Notes: generated by a model not told the origin, from the letters alone. Positions 18,508 to 27,249 are shown, counted from the first letter of the stretch. The stretch: DNA of 45,506 bases from Bacillota bacterium (GCA_012799135.1 JAAZLW010000015.1:1-45506), one strand, 5' to 3'. Translations and numbers: made by a program.

Positions 18508-18537
18508 ATCATAGCATGTGCTGACAATTAGTGTCAA
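18508..18537 (-). promoter_or_regulatory. SigmaA-type promoter of the nucleoside operon with overlapping dyad
   Basis: Minus strand TTGACA (18532-18537), 18-nt spacer, TATGAT (18508-18513); TGACA-N5-TGTCA at 18522-18536 overlaps the -35. Confidence 0.65.
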
Positions 18538-18569
18538 CGCTATCACTTTCTGGAAAAGCCGTCGCTAAA

Positions 18570-19691
18570 CTAGTTTCGCTTCACTGCCTCATAGACTAAC
18601 ATCGTCTCCGTCACAGCCTTTTTCCAGGAGTAGCGCTTTACCCATTCCCTGCCCTTCTGTGCGAGCCGGATAGCCGTCTTCCCGTCGGTAATTACCTGTA
18701 CTATAGCCTCAGTCAGTCCCGCCTCATCATAGGGTTCAACCTGCCACGCCCCTTCCCCCACCACTTCCGTCAAAGCTGCAGCATTGGAGGTGATAGTCGG
18801 AGTCCCACAAGCCATAGCCTCCAAAGGCGGCATACCGAAACCTTCATAGAGGGATGGATAGACAAAGACATCAGCAGCACAATAGAATTGGGGTAAATCC
18901 CGGACAGGGACATAACCGGGGAAGACTAGCTGTTTCTCTATGCCTAGGGCTCGAGCCAGTTGCAAGAGCCCCGCTACCTCGGGAGTCGCCCGTCCGGCCA
19001 CGACCAATATAGCCCCTGATCCTACTTCCTTGCAGCTGGCGGCAAAGGCGCGTAGCAGTAATCCCACGTTCTTGCGCAAGCTAAAGCCACCTACATAGAG
19101 GATCAAAGGATTGCCTGTTATGCCATAGCACTCTTCTAGAAACTCTCGGCAGGGGGCTTGCGGCAAAGACACGTAGATAGGCTCAGGTGCCGGATAGATC
19201 ACGACAATTTTCTCCGGCGGTACCTCAAGATGACGAAGAATATCCTTTCTCGAATAATGTGAAACAGTAATTAGCTTATCTGCCCGCTTGGCGATATAGG
19301 GCATTTGCTTTAGGAAGCGGCGGAGGAAAGTAGAATTGCATGTCTGGGGCAAGATATAGGGAATTACATCATGTAGAGTGACTACCACCGGGAAGGGAAC
19401 TTGTTGGGGAAGATTAAGACCATTTTGCGGCATATGGTAGAGATCGATTTTCGCTTCCAACATAGCGCCCATCATATGGGTTTGCTCTACTTGCCAGTCA
19501 GGGTTTTCCGGCACCGCCACTCTGTGCACATTAGGCGCTTCACCCATCATCGTAACGGCCGACTCCGGGCAAAAAAAGAGAAACTCATGGTTAGCTCTGG
19601 TGGCCAATCCTTTAGCCAATTGGTAGGTATATGTGCCGATCCCTGTCCCTCTAAACCAGACGGCTCCCCGGGCATCAATGGCGATCTTCAT
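18570..19691 (-). CDS. Glycosyltransferase family 4 (CotSA-like)
   Basis: MKIAIDARGAVWFRGTGIGTYTYQL start at 19691, LYVGGFSLRKNV and PSLYEGFGMPPLEAMACGTP. The supplied ORF start at 19928 would overlap the upstream gene. Confidence 0.92.
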   Translation of the reverse strand: MKIAIDARGAVWFRGTGIGTYTYQLAKGLATRANHEFLFFCPESAVTMMGEAPNVHRVAVPENPDWQVEQTHMMGAMLEAKIDLYHMPQNGLNLPQQVPFPVVVTLHDVIPYILPQTCNSTFLRRFLKQMPYIAKRADKLITVSHYSRKDILRHLEVPPEKIVVIYPAPEPIYVSLPQAPCREFLEECYGITGNPLILYVGGFSLRKNVGLLLRAFAASCKEVGSGAILVVAGRATPEVAGLLQLARALGIEKQLVFPGYVPVRDLPQFYCAADVFVYPSLYEGFGMPPLEAMACGTPTITSNAAALTEVVGEGAWQVEPYDEAGLTEAIVQVITDGKTAIRLAQKGREWVKRYSWKKAVTETMLVYEAVKRN

Positions 19692-20769
19692 ACCCCAATT
19701 CATCCCCCAGTAGCCTCTGCCAGTATTCCTGTCGATCTGTTGCTTGCCCCCACTCCCGCCGCAATGTTTCCATAGCCTCCGGCTCATCCAGCTTACGACT
19801 TCCCTTATAGTAATCATAGGCAGCTTCCCAGACCCCTTCAGGAAAGATGCCCAATCCATAGATAAGCCCAAGTTCTGCACGGCAGAGAGGCCGGATGGCT
19901 TGATAAGCGGCAAGTACCCCTTGGGCAATAGCTAATGACCCTTCGGCATATTCATTGATATTCCCTAAAAGAGCAGCTACATCCAGGGCCAGAAGACCCC
20001 AAGTGCTTTTTTTGAGATTCGGAAGCTGTACTTTTCCATCATCAGTTACCCGGAACATTCGGCCATGGCAATTGCCCTGCAAGAGCCCTACTAGTTTTGG
20101 GTCTGTTTCTAAGTCATGAATCCCAATCTCTGTCAATAGATCAACTGAGCAGTGGAGCAACCCAGCCAAATGGTCATAGATTTCCAGGTAAAACAGGTCA
20201 AAGGCTTTAGGATATAATCGATTGAGGGCCATGATTCGGAAAAGATTTAGCTCCTGGCGTTTTGGAATCAATGCCGGTTCGATAGGGTTTGACCTCTCTA
20301 CACCTTCCTGTAAGGACAAGGGCAACTGCTGAGATAGTAAATGCAACTCTGCCAGGACCGATGCGATCCTGACGCCATCTTCCTTTAGACTAAGCTCACC
20401 CCGTCGACCACCCGCCCTAGTACTCATATAGGTCAGCTGATCATTGAAGTAGAACCCCAGATCTCCTGACGAAGTTACCCGTAAGGTCCCCAGCCCGGCA
20501 AGCCCCTGGCCTTGCAAGTAATCCCAACATTGCAGTATAGCAATGGTCTCTTTTGGTTGCTCAGTATGGTATAGCTGAAAAACTCCCTCCCGGGTAAAAA
20601 CCGTATAACAGCCTTCGCCTGGCTCCATGAGTGTTACGTCTAGATTGTAGACAGTCTCCAGCTGCGCAGCCAGAACCTGATTATTTGTGTCTTCGTCCGC
20701 TAACAACCGCAGCAAAGACAGCCACCCCCTTTGCCGGGTCAATGCCTGCACTTGAGCACGGAGACCCAA
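19675..20769 (-). CDS. Divergent CotS-like protein, probable pseudokinase
   Basis: CotS-like N-lobe and C-terminal layout; GNCHGRMFRVTDDGKVQLPNLKKS lacks HxD and DxD motifs. Downstream gene is a CotSA-like GT4. Confidence 0.65.
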   Translation of the reverse strand: MGLRAQVQALTRQRGWLSLLRLLADEDTNNQVLAAQLETVYNLDVTLMEPGEGCYTVFTREGVFQLYHTEQPKETIAILQCWDYLQGQGLAGLGTLRVTSSGDLGFYFNDQLTYMSTRAGGRRGELSLKEDGVRIASVLAELHLLSQQLPLSLQEGVERSNPIEPALIPKRQELNLFRIMALNRLYPKAFDLFYLEIYDHLAGLLHCSVDLLTEIGIHDLETDPKLVGLLQGNCHGRMFRVTDDGKVQLPNLKKSTWGLLALDVAALLGNINEYAEGSLAIAQGVLAAYQAIRPLCRAELGLIYGLGIFPEGVWEAAYDYYKGSRKLDEPEAMETLRREWGQATDRQEYWQRLLGDELGYEDRH

Positions 20770-20802
20770 AGGCCGGTCTTATTGTCAAGAAACCGGCCTT
20801 TG
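20767..20802 (-). terminator. Hairpin at the boundary of two cotS-like genes
   Basis: CAAAGGCCGGT / ACCGGCCTTTG 11-bp perfect inverted repeat, 14-nt loop; includes the annotated start codon of the downstream ORF. Confidence 0.5.
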
Positions 20803-20831
20803 CTGATGGCCCCGTATCCCGCAGATAGCAT

Positions 20832-23069
20832 TTACAGGGAGCGCCTCTCCCGGCCCCGACGACGTCTCCCCAAGGGCTCCGGAAAACTCGCCCACTCCAC
20901 TGTTGAACCTCGGGTTCCGGGGCTCGGCGAGATGAGCTCCGGTTGTTTCCCATCCCCAATCATCTTTTCCCCTTCAGCTTCCTCTGCTAGCACTAACTGG
21001 AACGCTATCTCCCGCTCTGCTTCCGGACCTGGCTCTTTTGCAGCCGGTGCAGCTGCTTCCCAGGCCTCTGATACCTTTTCCTCGGATACGGGCATTACTT
21101 GATCGAGTTGGTCGGCGGCTACAGTCAACTGCACGGTGCCCTCTTCACTGTCCTCTGCTTCGGGTGATGCCGCCTTTAATACCATCTCTTGGGTAGCTGG
21201 GCCTCCCCTCAAAACCTCGGGGGGCATTGGTGCTTTGTAGGTTACTTCCTTGCCCTCAACCTGTTCTAAGCCTACCGCATACTCGACTGGGATCTCCATG
21301 CCCGGTTCAATCAACTCCATCGGCTTTACGCCAGGCCCAGTTAGCACCGGCATCTCGTTATCCTGCACGACCCCTCCACGGTCTTCTCTCAAAGATACAG
21401 CCTCTTCTATCGGTACTTCCCGATTGATGTGTTCCATGTCAACGGCTTGATCCAGCCTCACCTCACCTTCTTTCCCCAGTTGTAAGTCAAAAGCCCCCAT
21501 ACCTTCCTGCACCATTACTTCTTCTCCCATATCTGATGGACACTCCCCTACCCCAGCCATGATTGGTATGCTAGGACTCTCTTCTTTGTGGCCTCTTGGG
21601 ATTTCCACAGGGATCTCCACGCCTGGTTGCATAGCATCATCTACCTGCACACCTTCCTGGCTTGGCTCAGAGATGTGCCTTTCGCCCATCCATGCATCAC
21701 CTCCCACAGGTTCTTCTGTGAACATGGCACCGGAGATGGTTTCCAAACGCCTAGCCAAGCTGGCCAATTCATGGCGAAGAGCCCATAGCTCTTCATCTTC
21801 TAGCTGCCCATATTCAGTGTCTTCGTCCCCCCAGTAGAAAGACTGTGGCCAATGGTCTGGTTCTCCAGTGTCCGGCTGGGGTGTCTCGGGTATCTCGTAC
21901 TTGCCCTCGGCCTCTGGATGAGAATCAGCCTGGATCTCGATCTCCGGCACTTCAGATACAACTACCGGCAGCTCTTCCGATTCAGCCTCTACCGACACGG
22001 GCAAAGGATAGGGGATGGTCTGGAACAGCTGTACCGGGCTGTGTACTAGCTTAGATGGCTGGACCTGGGCCAGGGCTTTGGCAAAGGCTTCCTGCTTTGC
22101 GAGTTCATCTATAGCTCTCTCTAAGCGTTCTAGATGAATCTTACCCTGCTCATAGAAGGAGCGAGCCACCTGCCACCCTCGGTTGGACAAGGCACAAAGA
22201 GCCGGCAAGAGAGCCATTTCTTCCCGAGTCAAAGGGTTTGCCTCCTGATAGCTTTTGATCAGAAATAATGCCTTGTCTACATCCCAATCGCTGTGACGAA
22301 TTAGCATTCGCCCCAGGTCATATATCCTAAGATCTGACCGGGCATTATCAAAATCGATTACGTAGATCTTGCCATCATTGCCGGCAATCAGATTGCTGGC
22401 AATGGGGCTCGTATGGCAGGTTGTGATCAGCTCTGCCTCCTGGCTCAGTAGCTCATAATCGCCTTCGTCAAGCAACTGCAATCCAATACCCATTATCCGA
22501 ATGAAATCATCGGCCACCTGACAAAATCGGCGGCCAAACTTACCCCTACGAGCACTTTCCGCCTGTTGTCGATACTTCTCCAAGTCCTCCGCCTGTCGGC
22601 CATATTTCTCTTGCCAGTTAGGTGCTATCTGGCGGTGACACTCCCCCACTCCTCGATAGTCCTGGACTAAGCGATGCATTTCCCCTAGGACTTTTACTGC
22701 CATCTCCAGATGAAATGGATCCTCAGGGTCCACCTCTGTACCCTGCACCCAGGCAGATGCATAGACTAACCCCTGGGGGGTCTCCACATAAGGCGCACCA
22801 TCCTTAGTCAGATGCAGGGGCATACTTCTTTTCCACCCCTTACCGGCTAGGTGCTCTAGGGCTCCGTGGACATAGTCCAATTCTGCCTGGGAATACTTGA
22901 AGAATTTGACCTTTTTCCAACCTTGGCTGGTGTTGACCTTAAATACTCCGTTCTCTTTCTCGACCTGCAATATCCTCAGATCGTAATCATCTGCGATCGA
23001 CTGCAAAACCTGGTATTGGTCCAACACGCTATGAAATCCCAAGCGACGCCGTTTTCTCATTCTGCCCAT
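20832..23069 (-). CDS. CotS-like kinase-domain protein with a ~400-aa acidic, Pro/Val/Glu-rich C-terminal extension
   Basis: N-terminal CotS-like domain (ITTCHTSPIASNLIAGNDGKIYVIDFDNARSD); start placed at ATG 23069 after GGGAGGGAACGGGA; low-complexity tail. Confidence 0.75.
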   Translation of the reverse strand: MGRMRKRRRLGFHSVLDQYQVLQSIADDYDLRILQVEKENGVFKVNTSQGWKKVKFFKYSQAELDYVHGALEHLAGKGWKRSMPLHLTKDGAPYVETPQGLVYASAWVQGTEVDPEDPFHLEMAVKVLGEMHRLVQDYRGVGECHRQIAPNWQEKYGRQAEDLEKYRQQAESARRGKFGRRFCQVADDFIRIMGIGLQLLDEGDYELLSQEAELITTCHTSPIASNLIAGNDGKIYVIDFDNARSDLRIYDLGRMLIRHSDWDVDKALFLIKSYQEANPLTREEMALLPALCALSNRGWQVARSFYEQGKIHLERLERAIDELAKQEAFAKALAQVQPSKLVHSPVQLFQTIPYPLPVSVEAESEELPVVVSEVPEIEIQADSHPEAEGKYEIPETPQPDTGEPDHWPQSFYWGDEDTEYGQLEDEELWALRHELASLARRLETISGAMFTEEPVGGDAWMGERHISEPSQEGVQVDDAMQPGVEIPVEIPRGHKEESPSIPIMAGVGECPSDMGEEVMVQEGMGAFDLQLGKEGEVRLDQAVDMEHINREVPIEEAVSLREDRGGVVQDNEMPVLTGPGVKPMELIEPGMEIPVEYAVGLEQVEGKEVTYKAPMPPEVLRGGPATQEMVLKAASPEAEDSEEGTVQLTVAADQLDQVMPVSEEKVSEAWEAAAPAAKEPGPEAEREIAFQLVLAEEAEGEKMIGDGKQPELISPSPGTRGSTVEWASFPEPLGRRRRGRERRSL

Positions 23070-23188
23070 TCCCGTTCCCTCCCGTCGGGATGTCAGCTTC
23101 CATATATTAATATGATAGGACTGAAATCCCTGTGCTTCGTTCACCAAATCTGTGATGGTCAAATATAATAAATACGCACTATAGCCCT

Positions 23189-24229
23189 GTGTGCCAACCG
23201 GCAGATAGCATCGGAAAGGATGGAGGGCTCGTGACCTTGGAACAGGCGGCCGCCCATCAATTCGGCATTGTCCCGAACAAGATAACAGCAGTACGCCGAG
23301 CCTTTAAGGTTGTCAGTGTTCAAGGCATCTTTGCCCTTAAGAAAAGCCGCCAAAGTAAGACCGGAATACATTTTATCCATGCAGCCAAGGAGCACCTATA
23401 CGAGCAAGGTATGACCAATATCGATCGATATGTCCTTACCCCAGACAAAGCTCCTTATGCAGATGTAGAAGAACACCTGTTTGTGATGAGTGCTTGGGTA
23501 GACAGTCGGGAGGCTCACTATGATGCCCTTAGTGACGTAATCCCGGCAGCAACAGTTTTGGCAATGCTTCACCAAAGTGCCCGAGGTTTTGTCCCACCTG
23601 CAGCACCTGACCGGATTTGGTGGGGCTCTTGGCCCGGTCTCTGGCACGAACGGCTGGAAACACTGCAACAGTATAAAGCCATAGCTCAAACACAAGTAGC
23701 CCCCAGCCGCTTCGATCGACGGTTTCTTCGATATATTGATCGACACTGGGAACAAGGTCGAGAGGCCTTGCAAATCCTGACCGGTTCCGAATACACTAAC
23801 GTAACCGCTCAATACCAGATGGCAGGCTGTATCTGTCATCACGACTACTCTGAGAGGAACGTGCTATTTACCCCCACACATACCGTCCATTTGGTGGATT
23901 TCGATTACTCTATCTGTGACCTCCCTATCCACGATCTGGTGAACTTTCTGAGGCGAGTGGCCAAGTTTACCAGCTATAATGGAGACACAGCCTGCCGGGC
24001 ATTGGCAGCTTATTTGGATATAAATCCCCTATCAAAGGAAGAACTGCAGCTCTTTGTTCCCCTTTGGCTTTGGCCTCAGAAATTCTGGGAAGTTACCTAT
24101 CAGTACTATGGTGAAAAACGCACTCGACCGAGGGGAAAATACTCTGATCGGCTACGCCGCCGCTGCCATACCAGGGAGAAGGAGCGGTGCCTCTTGGAGC
24201 ACATAGCAAGAGCTTTTCAGCTCAGCTGA
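23189..24229 (+). CDS. CotS-family spore coat kinase-like protein
   Basis: CICHHDYSERNVLF...VHLVDFDYSICDLPIHDLVNFL; possible GTG start at 23231 after GGATGGAGG. Confidence 0.85.
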   Translation: MCQPADSIGKDGGLVTLEQAAAHQFGIVPNKITAVRRAFKVVSVQGIFALKKSRQSKTGIHFIHAAKEHLYEQGMTNIDRYVLTPDKAPYADVEEHLFVMSAWVDSREAHYDALSDVIPAATVLAMLHQSARGFVPPAAPDRIWWGSWPGLWHERLETLQQYKAIAQTQVAPSRFDRRFLRYIDRHWEQGREALQILTGSEYTNVTAQYQMAGCICHHDYSERNVLFTPTHTVHLVDFDYSICDLPIHDLVNFLRRVAKFTSYNGDTACRALAAYLDINPLSKEELQLFVPLWLWPQKFWEVTYQYYGEKRTRPRGKYSDRLRRRCHTREKERCLLEHIARAFQLS

Positions 24230-24271
24230 TAAACTCTACGCCACCCAAATCCGGCTGAAAGGGGAAAGAAC

Positions 24272-25414
24272 ATGGCCAGGATATGCATCGATGCCCGCCC
24301 GGCTGTCATGGCTAGGGGAACAGGTATCGGTAACTATGTATACCAGTTGATCCACTTTCTGGCTGAGCTCGATCAGGAAAACGAATACTACCTGTTATGG
24401 CCTGATGACGGAACTGATCCCTTATTGATGCCACCGAATTTCCACCACCGGCCCATAACTAGGAATAGACGAGAAGAAGCTGTCGAATTGCCCCGCTGGT
24501 TAGAGGAAAGCAAGATCCAGCTCTACCACGCACCGGATAACGGACTACACGCTTTCCCGGCGGCTAGCTGTCCATTGGTAGTGACTATCCATGACCTGAT
24601 CCCCTTGGTCATGCCCGAGACGGTCAGACGCGGCTATCGGCGCACTTTCCTAGAGAAGGTACCAGAAGTGGCCCAACAAGCCAGCCGCATACTTACCGTT
24701 TCCCAGGCAGCTCAACGGGACATTCACAACGTTTTCACTATACCTTATGAGAGAATTCAGGTAATCTACCCTGCTCCAGAGTTAGTCTTTGTTCCCGGTA
24801 ATTTACAGCGGGCTAGGCATAAGCTCTATGTCAAGCATGGGATCGCTCGTCCTTATGTTCTTTACACTGGAGGTCTTAATCCTCGAAAAAACGTAGTGGA
24901 GTTGATCTACGCCTTTGCCAAAGTAAGAAAACACGGGGATAAAAGCCTCCTACTGGTGATCCTTGGCGAGTTTTCCAAAGGTATGGAGGACTTGCCTGGC
25001 CTATGCAGGGCTTTGGGCGTGGATAAAGCCGTTATTTTCCCCGGCTTTGTGCCCATGGAGGATATAGTGACTTTCTATCAAGGAGCAGAGCTCTTTGCCT
25101 ATCCCAGTCTTTATGAGGGTTTCGGTTTGCCCCCCCTGGAGGCCATGGCTTGTGGAATCCCGGTGATTGCCAGCCCGGTGCCTTCCGTAACCGAGGTAGC
25201 GCTACAGGCAGCACTCCTTGTTAATCCTGAAGATACTACTGCTTTGGTCGAGCAATTAGACAGGGGGCTTAGGGATATGCCGTTGCGACAAATATTGAGT
25301 CAAAGGGGCCGTGCAGCCATAGCCCCTTTGAGCTGGGAAAACACCGCCAGACAGACATTGGCGGTATATAAAGAAATTCTGGGCGACTCGACAGAGAAGC
25401 CAAATGGCAGGTGA
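24272..25414 (+). CDS. Glycosyltransferase family 4 (CotSA-like)
   Basis: ICIDARPAVMARGTGIGNYVYQL, LYTGGLNPRKNV and AELFAYPSLYEGFGLPPLEAMACGIPV. Confidence 0.92.
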   Translation: MARICIDARPAVMARGTGIGNYVYQLIHFLAELDQENEYYLLWPDDGTDPLLMPPNFHHRPITRNRREEAVELPRWLEESKIQLYHAPDNGLHAFPAASCPLVVTIHDLIPLVMPETVRRGYRRTFLEKVPEVAQQASRILTVSQAAQRDIHNVFTIPYERIQVIYPAPELVFVPGNLQRARHKLYVKHGIARPYVLYTGGLNPRKNVVELIYAFAKVRKHGDKSLLLVILGEFSKGMEDLPGLCRALGVDKAVIFPGFVPMEDIVTFYQGAELFAYPSLYEGFGLPPLEAMACGIPVIASPVPSVTEVALQAALLVNPEDTTALVEQLDRGLRDMPLRQILSQRGRAAIAPLSWENTARQTLAVYKEILGDSTEKPNGR

Positions 25415-25638
25415 AGTCAATGAAGCTGGATCCCCGATTCCATCATTGGACCAAGAAGCTGCCGGGCTGTAAGCAATATCGAGGTTTTCTTGAGGTACTG
25501 GAATCCCTTATTCCGCTTTTAGTTGCAGTAGCTACTTTGCTCCTCTTTTTCCTGTTGATGATAAACCCCGGTACTCTGCTGGCCATGATCGTGTTTCTGC
25601 TGGTCCTGGCATTATTGGGCTTTGTTAAAAAATGCTGA
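25411..25638 (+). CDS. Small membrane protein coupled to GT4
   Basis: 75-aa ORF, two predicted hydrophobic helices (LIPLLVAVATLLLFFLLMI, LLAMIVFLLVLALLGFV); overlaps the GT4 stop; alternative ATG at 25420. Confidence 0.6.
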   Translation: MKSMKLDPRFHHWTKKLPGCKQYRGFLEVLESLIPLLVAVATLLLFFLLMINPGTLLAMIVFLLVLALLGFVKKC

Positions 25639-25652
25639 CTAAAGCAGCTTCG

Positions 25653-26474
25653 CTATAGTAGGGGCAAGAGCAGTTCCTTGGCCCGCCTGATATCTTCAAT
25701 CTGCTGTGGGCCACTAATCTCACGCTCGATGGTAAGAGCCCCTTGGTATTTATGTTCCTTGAGTTGGGCGATTAATGCCGGGAAGTTCACCTTGCCTTCC
25801 CCCAGCGGCTTTTCTACACCCAGTCGCTGCCCACAAGTGGGATACTCCCCATCTTTGGCATGTACCCCCTTAATGTAAGGTCCCAATAGATCCATAGCAT
25901 CGAGGGGGTTGGCCTTACCGTACATTATTAGGTTGGCAGGATCGAGATTCACACCCAGGTTATCCAAACCGATATCGTCAAGGGTTCGAACTAGGGTTGT
26001 GGGGGTCTCCTGGCCGGTCTCGAAACAGAAGTCTTGACCATTGCGATTACAGTAAGTAGCGACCTCTCTTAGCGCAATAATAACCTCCCGGTATGTGGGG
26101 TCATTGGGGTTTTCCGGTATGAAACCTACATGGGTAGTTATACTGCCTACCCCCAACCACCGAGCAAAATCAGATGCCCTCTTCAAATCCTGAAGGCGCT
26201 GGGCCCGATAGGTCACCGGCACCACCCCCAGGGTCAAGGGACCGTCATAGAAATCCCAGACTGCAGGACCCGACCAGCCGGCCCACACGGTAGTGATCTC
26301 GATCCCTGTCCTCTTTGCGGCCTTTTTCACTTCTTCGGCCATTGCCTCTGTTAGAATACCTGGTCGCCAACAAGCCAGCTGACAGGTGGGCAGATCCAAA
26401 TCTCTTGCCTTACTTAGGCCTACTTCCGGTTGCTCGGTCAAACCTACGATTATACCCAACTTCATGGCAGCCAA
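25653..26474 (-). CDS. Sugar phosphate isomerase/epimerase (TIM barrel)
   Basis: TTHVGFIPENPNDPTY, FCFETGQETPTTL, GVNLDPANLIMYG and VHAKDGEYP; start probably MKLGIIVG at 26465. Confidence 0.88.
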   Translation of the reverse strand: MAAMKLGIIVGLTEQPEVGLSKARDLDLPTCQLACWRPGILTEAMAEEVKKAAKRTGIEITTVWAGWSGPAVWDFYDGPLTLGVVPVTYRAQRLQDLKRASDFARWLGVGSITTHVGFIPENPNDPTYREVIIALREVATYCNRNGQDFCFETGQETPTTLVRTLDDIGLDNLGVNLDPANLIMYGKANPLDAMDLLGPYIKGVHAKDGEYPTCGQRLGVEKPLGEGKVNFPALIAQLKEHKYQGALTIEREISGPQQIEDIRRAKELLLPLL

Positions 26475-26630
26475 TATCCATACCCCTTTCCAAAAACCTG
26501 TCTATCCCGTTTAACCCAAGTATTACTTCAATTGCTTCGTCGCTGAGGGGAAGATCCCTGGCCCCACGCAATTGCTTTTACCTCTCCTGACGACTACAAT
26601 GTAGTTAGTGTCTAGACAGGAGGTAACAGA

Positions 26631-27089
26631 GTGGATACACGCAAAATCGTCAGGGCAGCACTAATCGCCGCTGTCTATATCCTGCTAGTCTATCTATTCG
26701 CGGGATTTAGTTTCGGCATTTTCCAATTCCGCCCGGCAGAAGCATTGACTCTCCTGCCCATGCTCTACCCTGAGGCAATCCCAGCTCTCTTTGTGGCTGT
26801 GATGTTAAGCAACATCCTCGGAGGGTTAGGACCATGGGATATCTTTGGTGGTAGTCTAGTGACTTTGCTGGCGGCTTGGGTGACTTACCGGTACCGGCAT
26901 ACCTGGATAGCCTATGCCTCTCCCATAGTCTTGAATGCACTATTGATTAGTATCTACCTGCGGCTGATCTTTGAAGTACCTTACTGGCTATCCGTGATAG
27001 GTATAGGCATCAGTGAAGCCATATCGGTGTTGCTCTTGGGTATTCCCCTAGTTCGATTGCTCAAGCGTCGGGGTATCCAATGGCTTTAG
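26631..27089 (+). CDS. queT: QueT-family transporter (queuosine precursor ECF S component-like)
   Basis: Hydrophobic; FGIFQFRPAEALTLLPMLYPEAIPALFVAVMLSNILGGLGPWDIFGGS; GTG start after GGAGG. Confidence 0.88.
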   Translation: MDTRKIVRAALIAAVYILLVYLFAGFSFGIFQFRPAEALTLLPMLYPEAIPALFVAVMLSNILGGLGPWDIFGGSLVTLLAAWVTYRYRHTWIAYASPIVLNALLISIYLRLIFEVPYWLSVIGIGISEAISVLLLGIPLVRLLKRRGIQWL

Positions 27090-27096
27090 TTGTGGA

Positions 27097-27114
27097 TTGT
27101 GTTAATTATCACAA
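27097..27114. promoter_or_regulatory. Rex-like operator upstream of rnf
   Basis: TTGTGTTAATTATCACAA, an 18-bp near palindrome matching the TTGTG-N8-CACAA frame of Rex sites. Confidence 0.6.
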
Positions 27115-27249
27115 CCACATGGTGAAGCATAAGCTTTCTCGTTTGGCACTATTTGATACACAAAGACCGACAGGAAATAGGGTTCTCAATGGCGAATCTT
27201 AGTCTGGTTAAACTAGTCTTTCAGGCAACAAAGGGAACGGAGGTTGGAC

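Noticed and set aside
21227-22054. Several plus-strand ORFs of 60-92 aa opposite the long CotS-like gene
   Set aside because: Overlapping antisense ORFs produced by biased codon composition; no RBS or conserved domain.
26475-26630. preQ1 riboswitch upstream of queT
   Set aside because: I could not recognise a preQ1-I or preQ1-II signature; only a short aattgctt direct repeat was seen. A covariance search would settle it.
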